Source: Sphingobacteriales bacterium
GTDB lineage: Bacteria; Bacteroidota; Bacteroidia; Chitinophagales; Chitinophagaceae
NCBI GenBank assembly: GCA_003963365.1
Contig: RXJG01000001.1
Coordinates: 353,676-417,675 of the forward strand
Direction of reading: 5' to 3'
DNA: 64,000 bases
The position numbers and the translations under genes are program-made. The stretch's first letter is position 1. Each line of letters starts with the position of its first letter. Below the pieces are notes generated by a model. That model saw nothing but the letters and a program-made list of their open reading frames with translations, searched no databases and was not told where the DNA came from. This document shows positions 42,093 through 49,940 of the stretch, in pieces.

Positions 42093-43451
42093 TTATTTAG
42101 TTATGGACTGAATCAGGTCATATTTAGTAATTATATGAAAATTCCCTAATTCGTCCCTGCTTAAAACTGCACCATTTTCTTTGTTGATGAAGGTACTTAT
42201 GCGTTCAACTGGTGTATCAAAATCAACAATAGGATAAGCTTTTTCCATTACTGACTCAACAGTTTGATTTTTCAAATCGGGATTGGTGAATAGTTTATTA
42301 AATAAACCGCTTTCCGATACTGATCCAACGGGCCCGTTACCATTCATTACCGGTATATTTTCAATATCATATTTCTTCATCATTTCAACTGCATCAGCTA
42401 CCGTAGCAGTTGGCTCTATTGTTACTAAACGATTATGCGGCCTGGATGTAATGATATCTTTAAATGATTTTACTTCCATAAAGCCTCTTTCAATCATCCA
42501 CTGATCATTATATATTTTACCAACATAACGGCTACCGTGGTCATGAAAAATACAAACTACCAAATCATCTTTCTTCAAACGATTTTTTAATTGCATTAAT
42601 CCCTGCATACAACTGCCTGCACTATAACCACAAAACATTCCTTCTTCTTTTGCTAATCGTCTTGCCATTACCGCTCCATCTTTATCTGTCACCTGTTCAA
42701 AATGATCAATCACACTCATATCATAATTCTGCGGAACAAAATCTTCTCCAAATCCTTCACTGATATAAGGATGAACCTGGCTCATATCAATTTCACCGGT
42801 ACGGAAATATTTAGTAAGTAATGAACCATACACGTCAATCGCCCATACCTGTATATTGGGATTTTTTTCTTTCAGATACATCGCTGTTCCTGTAACAGTG
42901 CCACCAGTGCCGGCCGTACAAACTAGGTGGGTAATCTTTCCATCAGTTTGTTCCCATATTTCCGGGCCTGTACTTTCATAGTGTGCTAAACGATTAGCAA
43001 GATTATCGTATTGATTACAATGGAATGAATTAGGCGTTTCGCTGGCAACTCTTTTGGCCACACTATAATAACTTCTCGGATCTTCCGGTAACACATTGGT
43101 TGGACAAACAATCACTTCAGCACCCACCGCTTTTAATATGTCTGCTTTTTCTTTTGATTGTTTATCGGTAGTAACAAATATGCATTTATATCCTTTTACA
43201 CAAGCCGCTAATGCCAGGCCCATACCGGTATTGCCGGATGTACATTCTACAATGGTTCCACCGGGTTTTAGTTTACCTTCTTTTTCTGCTACTTCCACCA
43301 TCTTTAATGCCATACGGTCTTTAATAGAATTGCCCGGGTTGAAGTAATCTACCTTAGCTAATACAGTGCAAGGAAAATCTTTGGTGATTTTATTGATCTT
43401 TATTAACGGTGTATTACCAATCGTTTCCAGGATGTTATTCTTAATGTTCAT
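42093..43451 (-). CDS. Cystathionine beta-synthase (PLP domain plus CBS pair)
   Basis: 452 residues. Fold-type II PLP enzyme: IGNTPLIKINK, PGNSIKDRMALKMVE (Schiff-base Lys in SIKDR), TSGNTGMGLA, CTAGTGGTVTG (phosphate loop). C-terminal residues about 330-452 form a CBS-domain pair (RLVTIEPTATVADAVEMMKKYDIENIPVM and the following repeat). The CBS pair distinguishes it from plain cysteine synthase and fits serine/homocysteine condensation to cystathionine, probably with adenosyl regulation, though O-acetylserine use cannot be excluded. Upstream TACCTTTG at 43469-43476 is a likely -7 box. Confidence 0.9.
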   Translation of the reverse strand: MNIKNNILETIGNTPLIKINKITKDFPCTVLAKVDYFNPGNSIKDRMALKMVEVAEKEGKLKPGGTIVECTSGNTGMGLALAACVKGYKCIFVTTDKQSKEKADILKAVGAEVIVCPTNVLPEDPRSYYSVAKRVASETPNSFHCNQYDNLANRLAHYESTGPEIWEQTDGKITHLVCTAGTGGTVTGTAMYLKEKNPNIQVWAIDVYGSLLTKYFRTGEIDMSQVHPYISEGFGEDFVPQNYDMSVIDHFEQVTDKDGAVMARRLAKEEGMFCGYSAGSCMQGLMQLKNRLKKDDLVVCIFHDHGSRYVGKIYNDQWMIERGFMEVKSFKDIITSRPHNRLVTIEPTATVADAVEMMKKYDIENIPVMNGNGPVGSVSESGLFNKLFTNPDLKNQTVESVMEKAYPIVDFDTPVERISTFINKENGAVLSRDELGNFHIITKYDLIQSITK

Positions 43452-43468
43452 TCTATAGTGTTTCGCTG

Positions 43469-43476
43469 CAAAGGTA
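43469..43476 (-). promoter_or_regulatory. Candidate -7 element TACCTTTG
   Basis: Matches TAnnTTTG on the minus strand, 17 bases upstream of the cystathionine beta-synthase ATG. No clear TTTG partner at about 20 bases. Confidence 0.35.
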
Positions 43477-43495
43477 CATTATTAACGGTTGGTAG

Positions 43496-43524
43496 TAAAA
43501 AACAAGCCCCGGATTACGGGGCTT
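43496..43524 (-). terminator. Terminator of the barrel gene at 43550
   Basis: Minus strand: AGCCCCG-TAATC-CGGGGCT followed by TGTTTTTT; 26 bases beyond the stop codon. Confidence 0.88.
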
Positions 43525-43549
43525 TAGGAATATTTTATTAAAGATTAGG

Positions 43550-44302
43550 TTAGAGACGATAAACAAAGCTCATTCGTATATCTGATTGATTGAGTTTGCT
43601 TGTATATACTTCGGACACTTTATGTTCATGTATTTGTTGGGTAGTGACGTTCACAAACTTTACCATAAAATCTTTGCCTGTACCAGCATTATCCTGTATA
43701 TGGCGAACGTTTAAATAATCCAATGTTCCGCCCGTTAAATAATTCACTGAAAATTCAATGGCCCAGTTGTCACTTTTGCTGTTGAAAATTTTTCTTCCAT
43801 CAAATCTTACACCTGCACCTGCACCGTAGGAAAATGTAGCATCGCCAAATACATTTTTATTTTGTAATGCATGGCATCCATTTGGATCATGTGGGTTCTC
43901 AATGTAAATGTTGCTGTAATAATTACTAAAACCAGCTTTTGCAGTAATATACGGAACAATTTTCCCCTCTTTCAGCAAATCGTAACCTATAAGGGCATGC
44001 CCGTTAAATACATTACTGGAGAATCGAACATTGGTGGTGGTGGTACTCCCGTCGGTAAACTCATATGTTTGCTTTTCTGTCTTTTCCGCATAAGTACCAA
44101 TGCTTAAATCTGTACCAACCCAAACCTTTGTATTTACAGGTATCCTGTAAATACCCCGCAGGCTGATTGAGTGAGTGAGATTGATATAATCTTTCATTTT
44201 GCCCCCTGGAACGGACATTGAATAACCAGCCGTAATTTCAAACTGAGCAAAAACCGCAGCAGCAAATAAAAGACAGGTTGAAAGGAGTAAAAACCTTTTC
44301 AT
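43550..44302 (-). CDS. Outer-membrane beta-barrel protein
   Basis: 250 residues. Signal peptide KRFLLLSTCLLFAAAVFAQ; mature sequence begins FEITAGYSMSVPGGKMKDYINLTHSI, a common opening of Bacteroidota porin-like barrels. Alternating strands such as VWVGTDLSIGTYAEK, KIVPYITAKAGFSNYYSNIY, FSYGAGAGVRFDGRKIF and a C-terminal IRMSFVYRL support an eight- to ten-strand barrel. It lies 78 bases downstream of the S41 protease gene on the same strand and has its own terminator. Function unknown. Confidence 0.8.
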   Translation of the reverse strand: MKRFLLLSTCLLFAAAVFAQFEITAGYSMSVPGGKMKDYINLTHSISLRGIYRIPVNTKVWVGTDLSIGTYAEKTEKQTYEFTDGSTTTTNVRFSSNVFNGHALIGYDLLKEGKIVPYITAKAGFSNYYSNIYIENPHDPNGCHALQNKNVFGDATFSYGAGAGVRFDGRKIFNSKSDNWAIEFSVNYLTGGTLDYLNVRHIQDNAGTGKDFMVKFVNVTTQQIHEHKVSEVYTSKLNQSDIRMSFVYRL

Positions 44303-44380
44303 GTAAATTATTTTATTGGCAGCAATAATTTACCTGACAATAAAAAGTATGAAAGTGTTGAGAAAAGAAATGTTAATACG

Positions 44381-45979
44381 CTACTTTTTGTTCAGTTCAT
44401 CCAATGCTTTTTTAACTACTTCATCGTTTTGGTTCGCCACTTCAAAATAACCTTCTCTGCGGAAGAGCTGCTGTGCCATATATGCTTTTATCCTTTGCGA
44501 AACGGTTTCTTTTTCTTTAGCCGTGAAAGAAGTTACCTGTATACTGTCTTTTGCTGCAAATGCTGCAAAGCTTTTCCAAACTCTATCATCCACCACAAAA
44601 TCTTTATTATAATCCTGTGCTGATTTAAACGCTTTGAAGAAATTCATGTTCTGAATATAATACCGGTAGATAAAACCATAGAGCGTACGTTTCTCATATA
44701 GTTTAGAAACTGCCTGACTCATATTAGTTGTATCAAAGGGAACAAATACATCGGGCATAATGCCGCCGCCACCATAAACAATTTTTCCTTTGGGGGTTTT
44801 AAAAGGTTTGCCTATTTCAATCTTATTACTATCTGCTGCCACCAGTTCTCCGTTATGATAACGGTTATAGACTTCGTCACTGTAATTTTTCATTCCCTTA
44901 TTGTATGGCTTCTGAATATTTCTTCCCAAGGGTGTATAATAACGGGCCACCGTAAGACGAAGCTGCGATCCATCACTTAATGAATAAGGCTCCTGTACCA
45001 AACCTTTACCAAAACTCCTGCGACCAATGACGGTTGCCCTGTCCCAATCCTGTAAAGCACCCGCTAAAACCTCACTTGCTGAAGCTGAGAACTCATCTAC
45101 CAATACCGTTATTTTTCCTTCCTCAAACATGCCCGGCCTTTTGGCTTTGTAATCTATTTTATCCGTATGGGCACCTTTTGTGTAAACGATCAATTTATTG
45201 TCATCTAAAAATTCATCCGCTATTTGTACAGCATCTTCCAGTATGCCACCACCGTTGCCTCTTAAGTCCAGCACAAGTTTTTGCATACCGCGGTTCTTCA
45301 GCGTATCAAGAGACTCCATAAACTCTTCATAAGTTTTCCTTGAAAATTTATTCAGCTTTATATAACCAGTGCCGGGTTGAATCAAGTAGGCAGCATCCAC
45401 ACTGGTTAAAGGAATAAGGCCTCTTGCTATTTCAATAGTTTTTTCCTGGTTGCCACGAAGTAGCTTAACGGAAACTTTGCTTCCCGATTCACCTCTCAGC
45501 AATTTCTTCATCTTTTCAGAGGTAACATGAATACCGGCAATATTGGTAGTATCAATTTTAATAAACCGGTCACCAATTTGAATACCAGCTTTATCTGATG
45601 GTCCGCCCGGCATTACATTCAATACATTCACGGTATCATTATAGATATCAAACTCCACACCGATGCCTTCAAAATTTCCATTAAGTTCTTCATTAATTGA
45701 TTTCAGGTCTTCTGCCGGAATATATAGCGAATGTGGATCCAGTTCGCTTAATATTTCCTGTATCGCTTTTGTACCTAATGAATCTATCCCAACAGAATCA
45801 ACATAACGGGCATTAATAAGATTGATAACTTCCTGAACGGGGGTTGTTTTTTCAGTGGCAAAAAATCCTTTACGGTTAAAACCCATATTATCACGAAGCT
45901 TATAACCAAAGAACATTCCCAGTATCATTACCAGTGAAAAAAGCAAGGGTAACCAGACCTGTATTTTTTTATTATTCAT
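44381..45979 (-). CDS. S41 family C-terminal processing protease (CtpA-like)
   Basis: 532 residues. An N-terminal TM anchor (VWLPLLFSLVMILGMFFGYKL) exports the enzyme. Then a helical domain (VQEVINLINARYVDSV, DPHSLYIPAEDL), a PDZ domain (GIGVEFDIYNDTVNVLNVMPGGPSDKAGIQIGD in two parts), and the tail-specific protease core with LVLDLRGNGGG, VLVDEFSASASEVLAGALQD (nucleophile Ser) and GRRSFGKGLVQEP (catalytic Lys). It degrades or matures periplasmic proteins. Divergent from an amino-sugar kinase gene. Confidence 0.95.
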   Translation of the reverse strand: MNNKKIQVWLPLLFSLVMILGMFFGYKLRDNMGFNRKGFFATEKTTPVQEVINLINARYVDSVGIDSLGTKAIQEILSELDPHSLYIPAEDLKSINEELNGNFEGIGVEFDIYNDTVNVLNVMPGGPSDKAGIQIGDRFIKIDTTNIAGIHVTSEKMKKLLRGESGSKVSVKLLRGNQEKTIEIARGLIPLTSVDAAYLIQPGTGYIKLNKFSRKTYEEFMESLDTLKNRGMQKLVLDLRGNGGGILEDAVQIADEFLDDNKLIVYTKGAHTDKIDYKAKRPGMFEEGKITVLVDEFSASASEVLAGALQDWDRATVIGRRSFGKGLVQEPYSLSDGSQLRLTVARYYTPLGRNIQKPYNKGMKNYSDEVYNRYHNGELVAADSNKIEIGKPFKTPKGKIVYGGGGIMPDVFVPFDTTNMSQAVSKLYEKRTLYGFIYRYYIQNMNFFKAFKSAQDYNKDFVVDDRVWKSFAAFAAKDSIQVTSFTAKEKETVSQRIKAYMAQQLFRREGYFEVANQNDEVVKKALDELNKK

Positions 45980-46089
45980 TTCCTGTTTAACTTGACTTAG
46001 TTTTAATCAATTTCGCAAAGAAAACACATTTTGCGCTAATGGTTACATTGACTGGTTTAAATAACAAGATATTCTAATTTGATTAAGTT

Positions 46090-46932
46090 ATGGGTGCAAA
46101 ATTGATTGCAGATAGTGGCGCCACCAAAGCAGAATGGTGTGTAGTAAATAAGGGAAAGGTGAAAACGATTTTTACCCAGGGAATCAGTCCATATTTTTTA
46201 TCGAAAGAACAAATAAGGCAATTGCTGGAAAAAGAGTTGTTACCTAAACTGAAAAATTTCACCATATCTGAAGTTTATTACTATGGTACCGGGCTTGGTA
46301 ATCCCGCCAATGCAAAAATGGTTCGTTCAGTACTCAAACAATTATTTACAAAAGCTGAGAAAGTAGAAGCAGATCATGATTTGTCGGCTGCAGCCAAAGC
46401 ACTTTGTGGAAAGAACAAAGGCATTGCCTGTATTTTAGGAACGGGCTCCAATTCCTGTTACTATAATGGGAAGAAGATTTTAAAGAACAGTCCGGGACTT
46501 GGGTTCATATTGGGTGATGAAGGAAGCGGTGCTTATCTTGGTAAAAAAGTTATTCAGTATTATTTGTACAATACATTTGATGAGGAACTGAAAGCAAAAT
46601 TTGAAACCAAGTATAATGTTTCAAATATAGATATACTGGAAGCTGTGTACAAAAAACCGATGCCCAACAGATACCTCGCCGGTTATGCTTTGTTCCTGGC
46701 TGAAAACCGTGGACATTACATGATTGAAAATATTATTGAAGACGGGCTGAACGATTTTTTCTTTAATCATTTATATAAATACGGTGAGAGCTGGTTATAT
46801 CCCATCAATTTTGTTGGTGGTATAGCCTGGGGGTTCAGGGATGTGCTGCAGGATTTATGCAAAACATATGAACTGGAATTAGGAACAATCTTAAAAAATC
46901 CAATGGAAGGATTGATCAGGTATCATAAATGA
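46090..46932 (+). CDS. BadF/BadG-family amino-sugar kinase (GlcNAc/MurNAc kinase-like)
   Basis: 280 residues, ASKHA fold: IADSGATKAEWCVVNKGKV (phosphate 1), EADHDLSAAAKAL, GIACILGTGSNSCYYNGKK (phosphate 2) and GLGFILGDEGSGAYLGKKV. The family includes N-acetylglucosamine kinase and clostridial MurK. The MurNAc-6-phosphate etherase gene comes 74 bases downstream on the same strand, so it likely phosphorylates MurNAc or GlcNAc recovered from peptidoglycan turnover. Substrate preference is inference. Confidence 0.88.
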   Translation: MGAKLIADSGATKAEWCVVNKGKVKTIFTQGISPYFLSKEQIRQLLEKELLPKLKNFTISEVYYYGTGLGNPANAKMVRSVLKQLFTKAEKVEADHDLSAAAKALCGKNKGIACILGTGSNSCYYNGKKILKNSPGLGFILGDEGSGAYLGKKVIQYYLYNTFDEELKAKFETKYNVSNIDILEAVYKKPMPNRYLAGYALFLAENRGHYMIENIIEDGLNDFFFNHLYKYGESWLYPINFVGGIAWGFRDVLQDLCKTYELELGTILKNPMEGLIRYHK

Positions 46933-47004
46933 GGAATTAGGAATTAGGTGTTAGGAATTAGGAAGTGATAAACTAAATAACCAATAACAAGTAACCAGTA
47001 ACCA
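46933..47004 (+). repeat. Degenerate heptamer array between kinase and murQ
   Basis: Steps of seven: ggaatta, ggaatta, ggtgtta, ggaatta, ggaagtg, ataaact, then taaccaa, taacaag, taaccag, taaccag. It fills the intergenic space completely. Confidence 0.75.
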
Positions 47005-47006
47005 GA

Positions 47007-47819
47007 ATGGCTTTTCAAAAAATAACAGAACAAGACTCGAATTACCGGCATTTAGATAAGATGTCGGTGGAAGAAATATTAATCAACATCAACAAAGAAG
47101 ATAAAACAGTACCGCTGGCAGTAGAGAAAGCCATTCCTCAAATTGAAAAATTAGTTTCTGCCATTGTAGATAAAATATTTACAGGCGGAAGATTATTTTA
47201 TGTAGGAGCCGGAACAAGCGGAAGACTGGGTGTGGTGGATGCCAGTGAATGCCCACCTACTTTTGGAGTGCCTTATGGATTAGTAATTGGCGTTATTGCG
47301 GGGGGCGAGGAAGCAATATTAAAAGCTGTTGAATTTGCAGAGGACAGTAAAGAGCAGGGGTGGGCTGATATTGAAGTGTATAATGTAAATGAAAAAGATG
47401 TGGTAATAGGGATTGCAGCCAGTGGAACCACTCCCTATGTAATTGGTGCCCTGGAAGAATGCCGTAAAAGAGGGATCACTACCGGTTGTATTACCTGTAA
47501 TCCCGATGCACCGGTTTCACAGCATGCTGATTTTCCCATTGAGGTGGTAGTAGGTCCGGAGTTTGTAACCGGCAGCACCAGGATGAAAAGCGGTACTGCC
47601 CAGAAGCTGGTACTTAATATGATTTCTACTTCAGTAATGATACAAATTGGCCGTGTAGAGGATAATAAGATGGTGAACATGCTGCTGAGCAATGAAAAAC
47701 TGGTAGACAGGGGGGTAAAAATGCTGATGCAAAAAATTAATGTGGATGATTACGAAAAAGCCAAATCCATTCTGCTTCAATATGGAAGTGTAAAAAAAGC
47801 TACAGAAAGCTATCGTTAA
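47007..47819 (+). CDS. murQ: N-acetylmuramic acid 6-phosphate etherase
   Basis: 270 residues, normal length. SIS-domain motifs of MurQ: YVGAGTSGRLGVVDASECPPTFG and EFVTGSTRMKSGTAQKLVLNM are diagnostic, with VVIGIAASGTTPYVIGAL between them. It splits the lactyl ether of MurNAc-6-P to GlcNAc-6-P and D-lactate in the cytosol. Together with the preceding kinase it forms a peptidoglycan sugar recycling pair. Confidence 0.97.
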   Translation: MAFQKITEQDSNYRHLDKMSVEEILININKEDKTVPLAVEKAIPQIEKLVSAIVDKIFTGGRLFYVGAGTSGRLGVVDASECPPTFGVPYGLVIGVIAGGEEAILKAVEFAEDSKEQGWADIEVYNVNEKDVVIGIAASGTTPYVIGALEECRKRGITTGCITCNPDAPVSQHADFPIEVVVGPEFVTGSTRMKSGTAQKLVLNMISTSVMIQIGRVEDNKMVNMLLSNEKLVDRGVKMLMQKINVDDYEKAKSILLQYGSVKKATESYR

Positions 47820-47896
47820 TCATACACCGGCCATCCTTCAATTTTTGTTACATCCAAAAAAATCGTAACTTAAGTTTTCACACAAAATTATTGCGT

Positions 47897-49132
47897 ATGC
47901 GTACCAAAACTTTACTCATTCTACTGGCATTCTTCAGCCTTCAGTATGTATCAGCACAAAAAAAATCAAAAGCATTTGCTATAACCGGTACCAATGGTTC
48001 TTTACTGTGGGAAAATATTGCGGAGGTGGATTTGCAAACAGCTAAATCTACTGTCTTGATTTTTAATAATCAAAATAGTGCCTTTAGTTTGATAAATTCC
48101 GACACAAAAAAGCCCATTGAACCCCAGATTGTGGGAGGATATGCAACAAGAACAATAACGCCGGGGCCAACCGCTACCATGGTTGCCGCAGCAGCTTATG
48201 ATGAAACACATAATAAACTTTTCTTTACTCCCATGCAGGTAAATGAACTGCGCTGGGTTGATTTGAACGAAAAAAGCAATACTGTAAAATTTTATTCGCT
48301 TGCAGGCACAAAAATGGTGAACGGAAACGTACAGGAAGTGGGTAATCAAATTACCCGTATGTGTATGGGAGCAGACGGCTATGGTTATGCACTTACAAAT
48401 GATGCCATGCACCTCATTCGGTTTTCAACTGGAAAAAACATTACCATTACTGATTTAGGTTCTGTAGTAAGCGAAAAAAACAGTAACATTATTAACAATT
48501 CCTGCGGTGGCTGGGGTGGCGATATGGTAGCTGATACCAGGGGTAATCTTTATGTGATATCATCTAACCATAATTTATTTAAGGTAAATATTGAAACAAG
48601 GGTGGCCAGCTTCATTACACAGATTAAAGGCATACCTGCTGAACATTCTGTGAATGGCGCAGCTGTGGATGATGATGGTATGCTTATACTGGGCAGTGCC
48701 AATACAGCTGATGCATTTTATAAAGTAAATCCTAAAGACTGGTTAGCAAATAAAATGGATAATGGCGGCAACAATCTCAATGTATCTGACCTTGCGAGCA
48801 GTAATTTTTTATTTGACACAAGATTGAATAAAAGTGCCCCGCTGTTTAATGATATTCGTGAAGTGTACAATGAAAAGATTGCGGCTTATCCTAATCCTGT
48901 TTCGGAAGGGTTTGTAAAAATCAGTTTTGATCAGCAACCAAAAGGAAGTTATGCTATTCAGCTTGTTGATATTACCGGCCGTGTATTAACCACCAAACAG
49001 GTGAATATTGCTTTGAACAGCCAAGTGGAATCATTAGCTATTGATCAGAATATGGCACAGGGGTTTTACATGCTGCGGGTGATGAACAGCGATAAAAAAA
49101 CAGTATTAGTTAAAAAACTGTTTGTGGAATAA
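47897..49132 (+). CDS. T9SS type A sorting domain-containing protein, beta-propeller-like
   Basis: 411 residues from ATG at 47897 (a TTG two codons earlier is less likely). Signal peptide RTKTLLILLAFFSLQYVSAQ. The middle has propeller-like repeats (NKLFFTPMQVNELRWVDL, RMCMGADGYGYALTNDAMHLIRF, GGDMVADTRGNLYVISSNHNLFKV, GAAVDDDGMLILGSANTADAFYKV). The C-terminus is a sorting domain: IAAYPNPVSEGFVKISF, VDITGRVLTTKQV, GFYMLRVMNSDKKTVLVKK. Exported by type IX secretion. Function unknown. Confidence 0.87.
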   Translation: MRTKTLLILLAFFSLQYVSAQKKSKAFAITGTNGSLLWENIAEVDLQTAKSTVLIFNNQNSAFSLINSDTKKPIEPQIVGGYATRTITPGPTATMVAAAAYDETHNKLFFTPMQVNELRWVDLNEKSNTVKFYSLAGTKMVNGNVQEVGNQITRMCMGADGYGYALTNDAMHLIRFSTGKNITITDLGSVVSEKNSNIINNSCGGWGGDMVADTRGNLYVISSNHNLFKVNIETRVASFITQIKGIPAEHSVNGAAVDDDGMLILGSANTADAFYKVNPKDWLANKMDNGGNNLNVSDLASSNFLFDTRLNKSAPLFNDIREVYNEKIAAYPNPVSEGFVKISFDQQPKGSYAIQLVDITGRVLTTKQVNIALNSQVESLAIDQNMAQGFYMLRVMNSDKKTVLVKKLFVE

Positions 49133-49152
49133 ATTTTATTTGGAAAGATTTT

Positions 49153-49187
49153 ACAAGGGGTCGTAAATTGCTGCGATCCCTTTTTTA
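49153..49187 (+). terminator. Terminator after the T9SS propeller gene
   Basis: AAGGGGTCG pairs with CGATCCCTT (one G.U) around a ten-base loop, followed by TTTTTT. Confidence 0.8.
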
Positions 49188-49242
49188 TACCGGACTGGTC
49201 GCTTAAAGCGGTTTGAACGGTACAACAGAATACCGAGAACGC

Positions 49243-49812
49243 ATGCACGACATAGAACCATATTATAACTGGCGACACCTGTACACCGCAGAAGAAGACG
49301 AAAAATCCCCCTTTTACGGACGTACCTATTCTGAGTTTGAATTTACTCAAACCGTTTATAATTATTATATCCACCCGCAGTGGGACGATTTTGGTTCCCG
49401 CACTTTGTATTTAAAAGTATTGATGGCCGATTATGATGCAGGCTATGCGGTGATTGAATTAATAGGAGAGTGGAATGATGCTATTGAAAATGATGTAATG
49501 ACGCTGAAACGGGATGTTATTGATAAGATGGAAACAGATGGCATTAATAAATTTATACTGATTGCAGAAAATGTGCTCAATTTCCACAGCAGCGATGATT
49601 GTTATTATGAAGAATGGCACGAAGATATAACAGACTCCGGCGGTTGGGTGGTAGTGTTAAATATGCCCGAGCAAACACAGTATGATTTTAAACGGGCAAG
49701 AATCAATCGTTATCTCGAATTGATTGATTATCCCAATTGGCGAACACTGCAGCCACAGCATTTATTTCATGCAATAGATAATTATCTTATTAAAAGAATT
49801 GAGTTGAAGTAA
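49243..49812 (+). CDS. Conserved hypothetical protein (Bacteroidota)
   Basis: 189 residues from MHDIEPYYNWRHLYTAEEDE; the longer frame begins with a TTG ten codons earlier. No signal peptide or TM. It is acidic and aromatic-rich with dense W/Y blocks (FTQTVYNYYIHPQWDDFGS, LKVLMADYDAGYAVIEL, IGEWNDAIENDVM). The pattern is familiar from uncharacterised cytosolic proteins across Bacteroidota; no catalytic motif is visible. Isolated between two T9SS genes. Confidence 0.8.
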   Translation: MHDIEPYYNWRHLYTAEEDEKSPFYGRTYSEFEFTQTVYNYYIHPQWDDFGSRTLYLKVLMADYDAGYAVIELIGEWNDAIENDVMTLKRDVIDKMETDGINKFILIAENVLNFHSSDDCYYEEWHEDITDSGGWVVVLNMPEQTQYDFKRARINRYLELIDYPNWRTLQPQHLFHAIDNYLIKRIELK

Positions 49813-49940
49813 GCGAATGAGTATTGGGAAAAATAAAAAGTTAGATTTTTATTCAATGTTCATAGAAAACCTCAACCCTGCGGTATTAACCGAAAGTGAA
49901 AAAAGAAGACACTTTTCCTGTAAGAAGTTTCATTAATTAA

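Noticed and set aside
49817-49936. 39-codon ORF (MSIGKNKKLDFYS...) after the hypothetical gene
   Set aside because: Short, with no clear ribosome-binding site and no recognisable features; might be real but cannot be supported from sequence alone.
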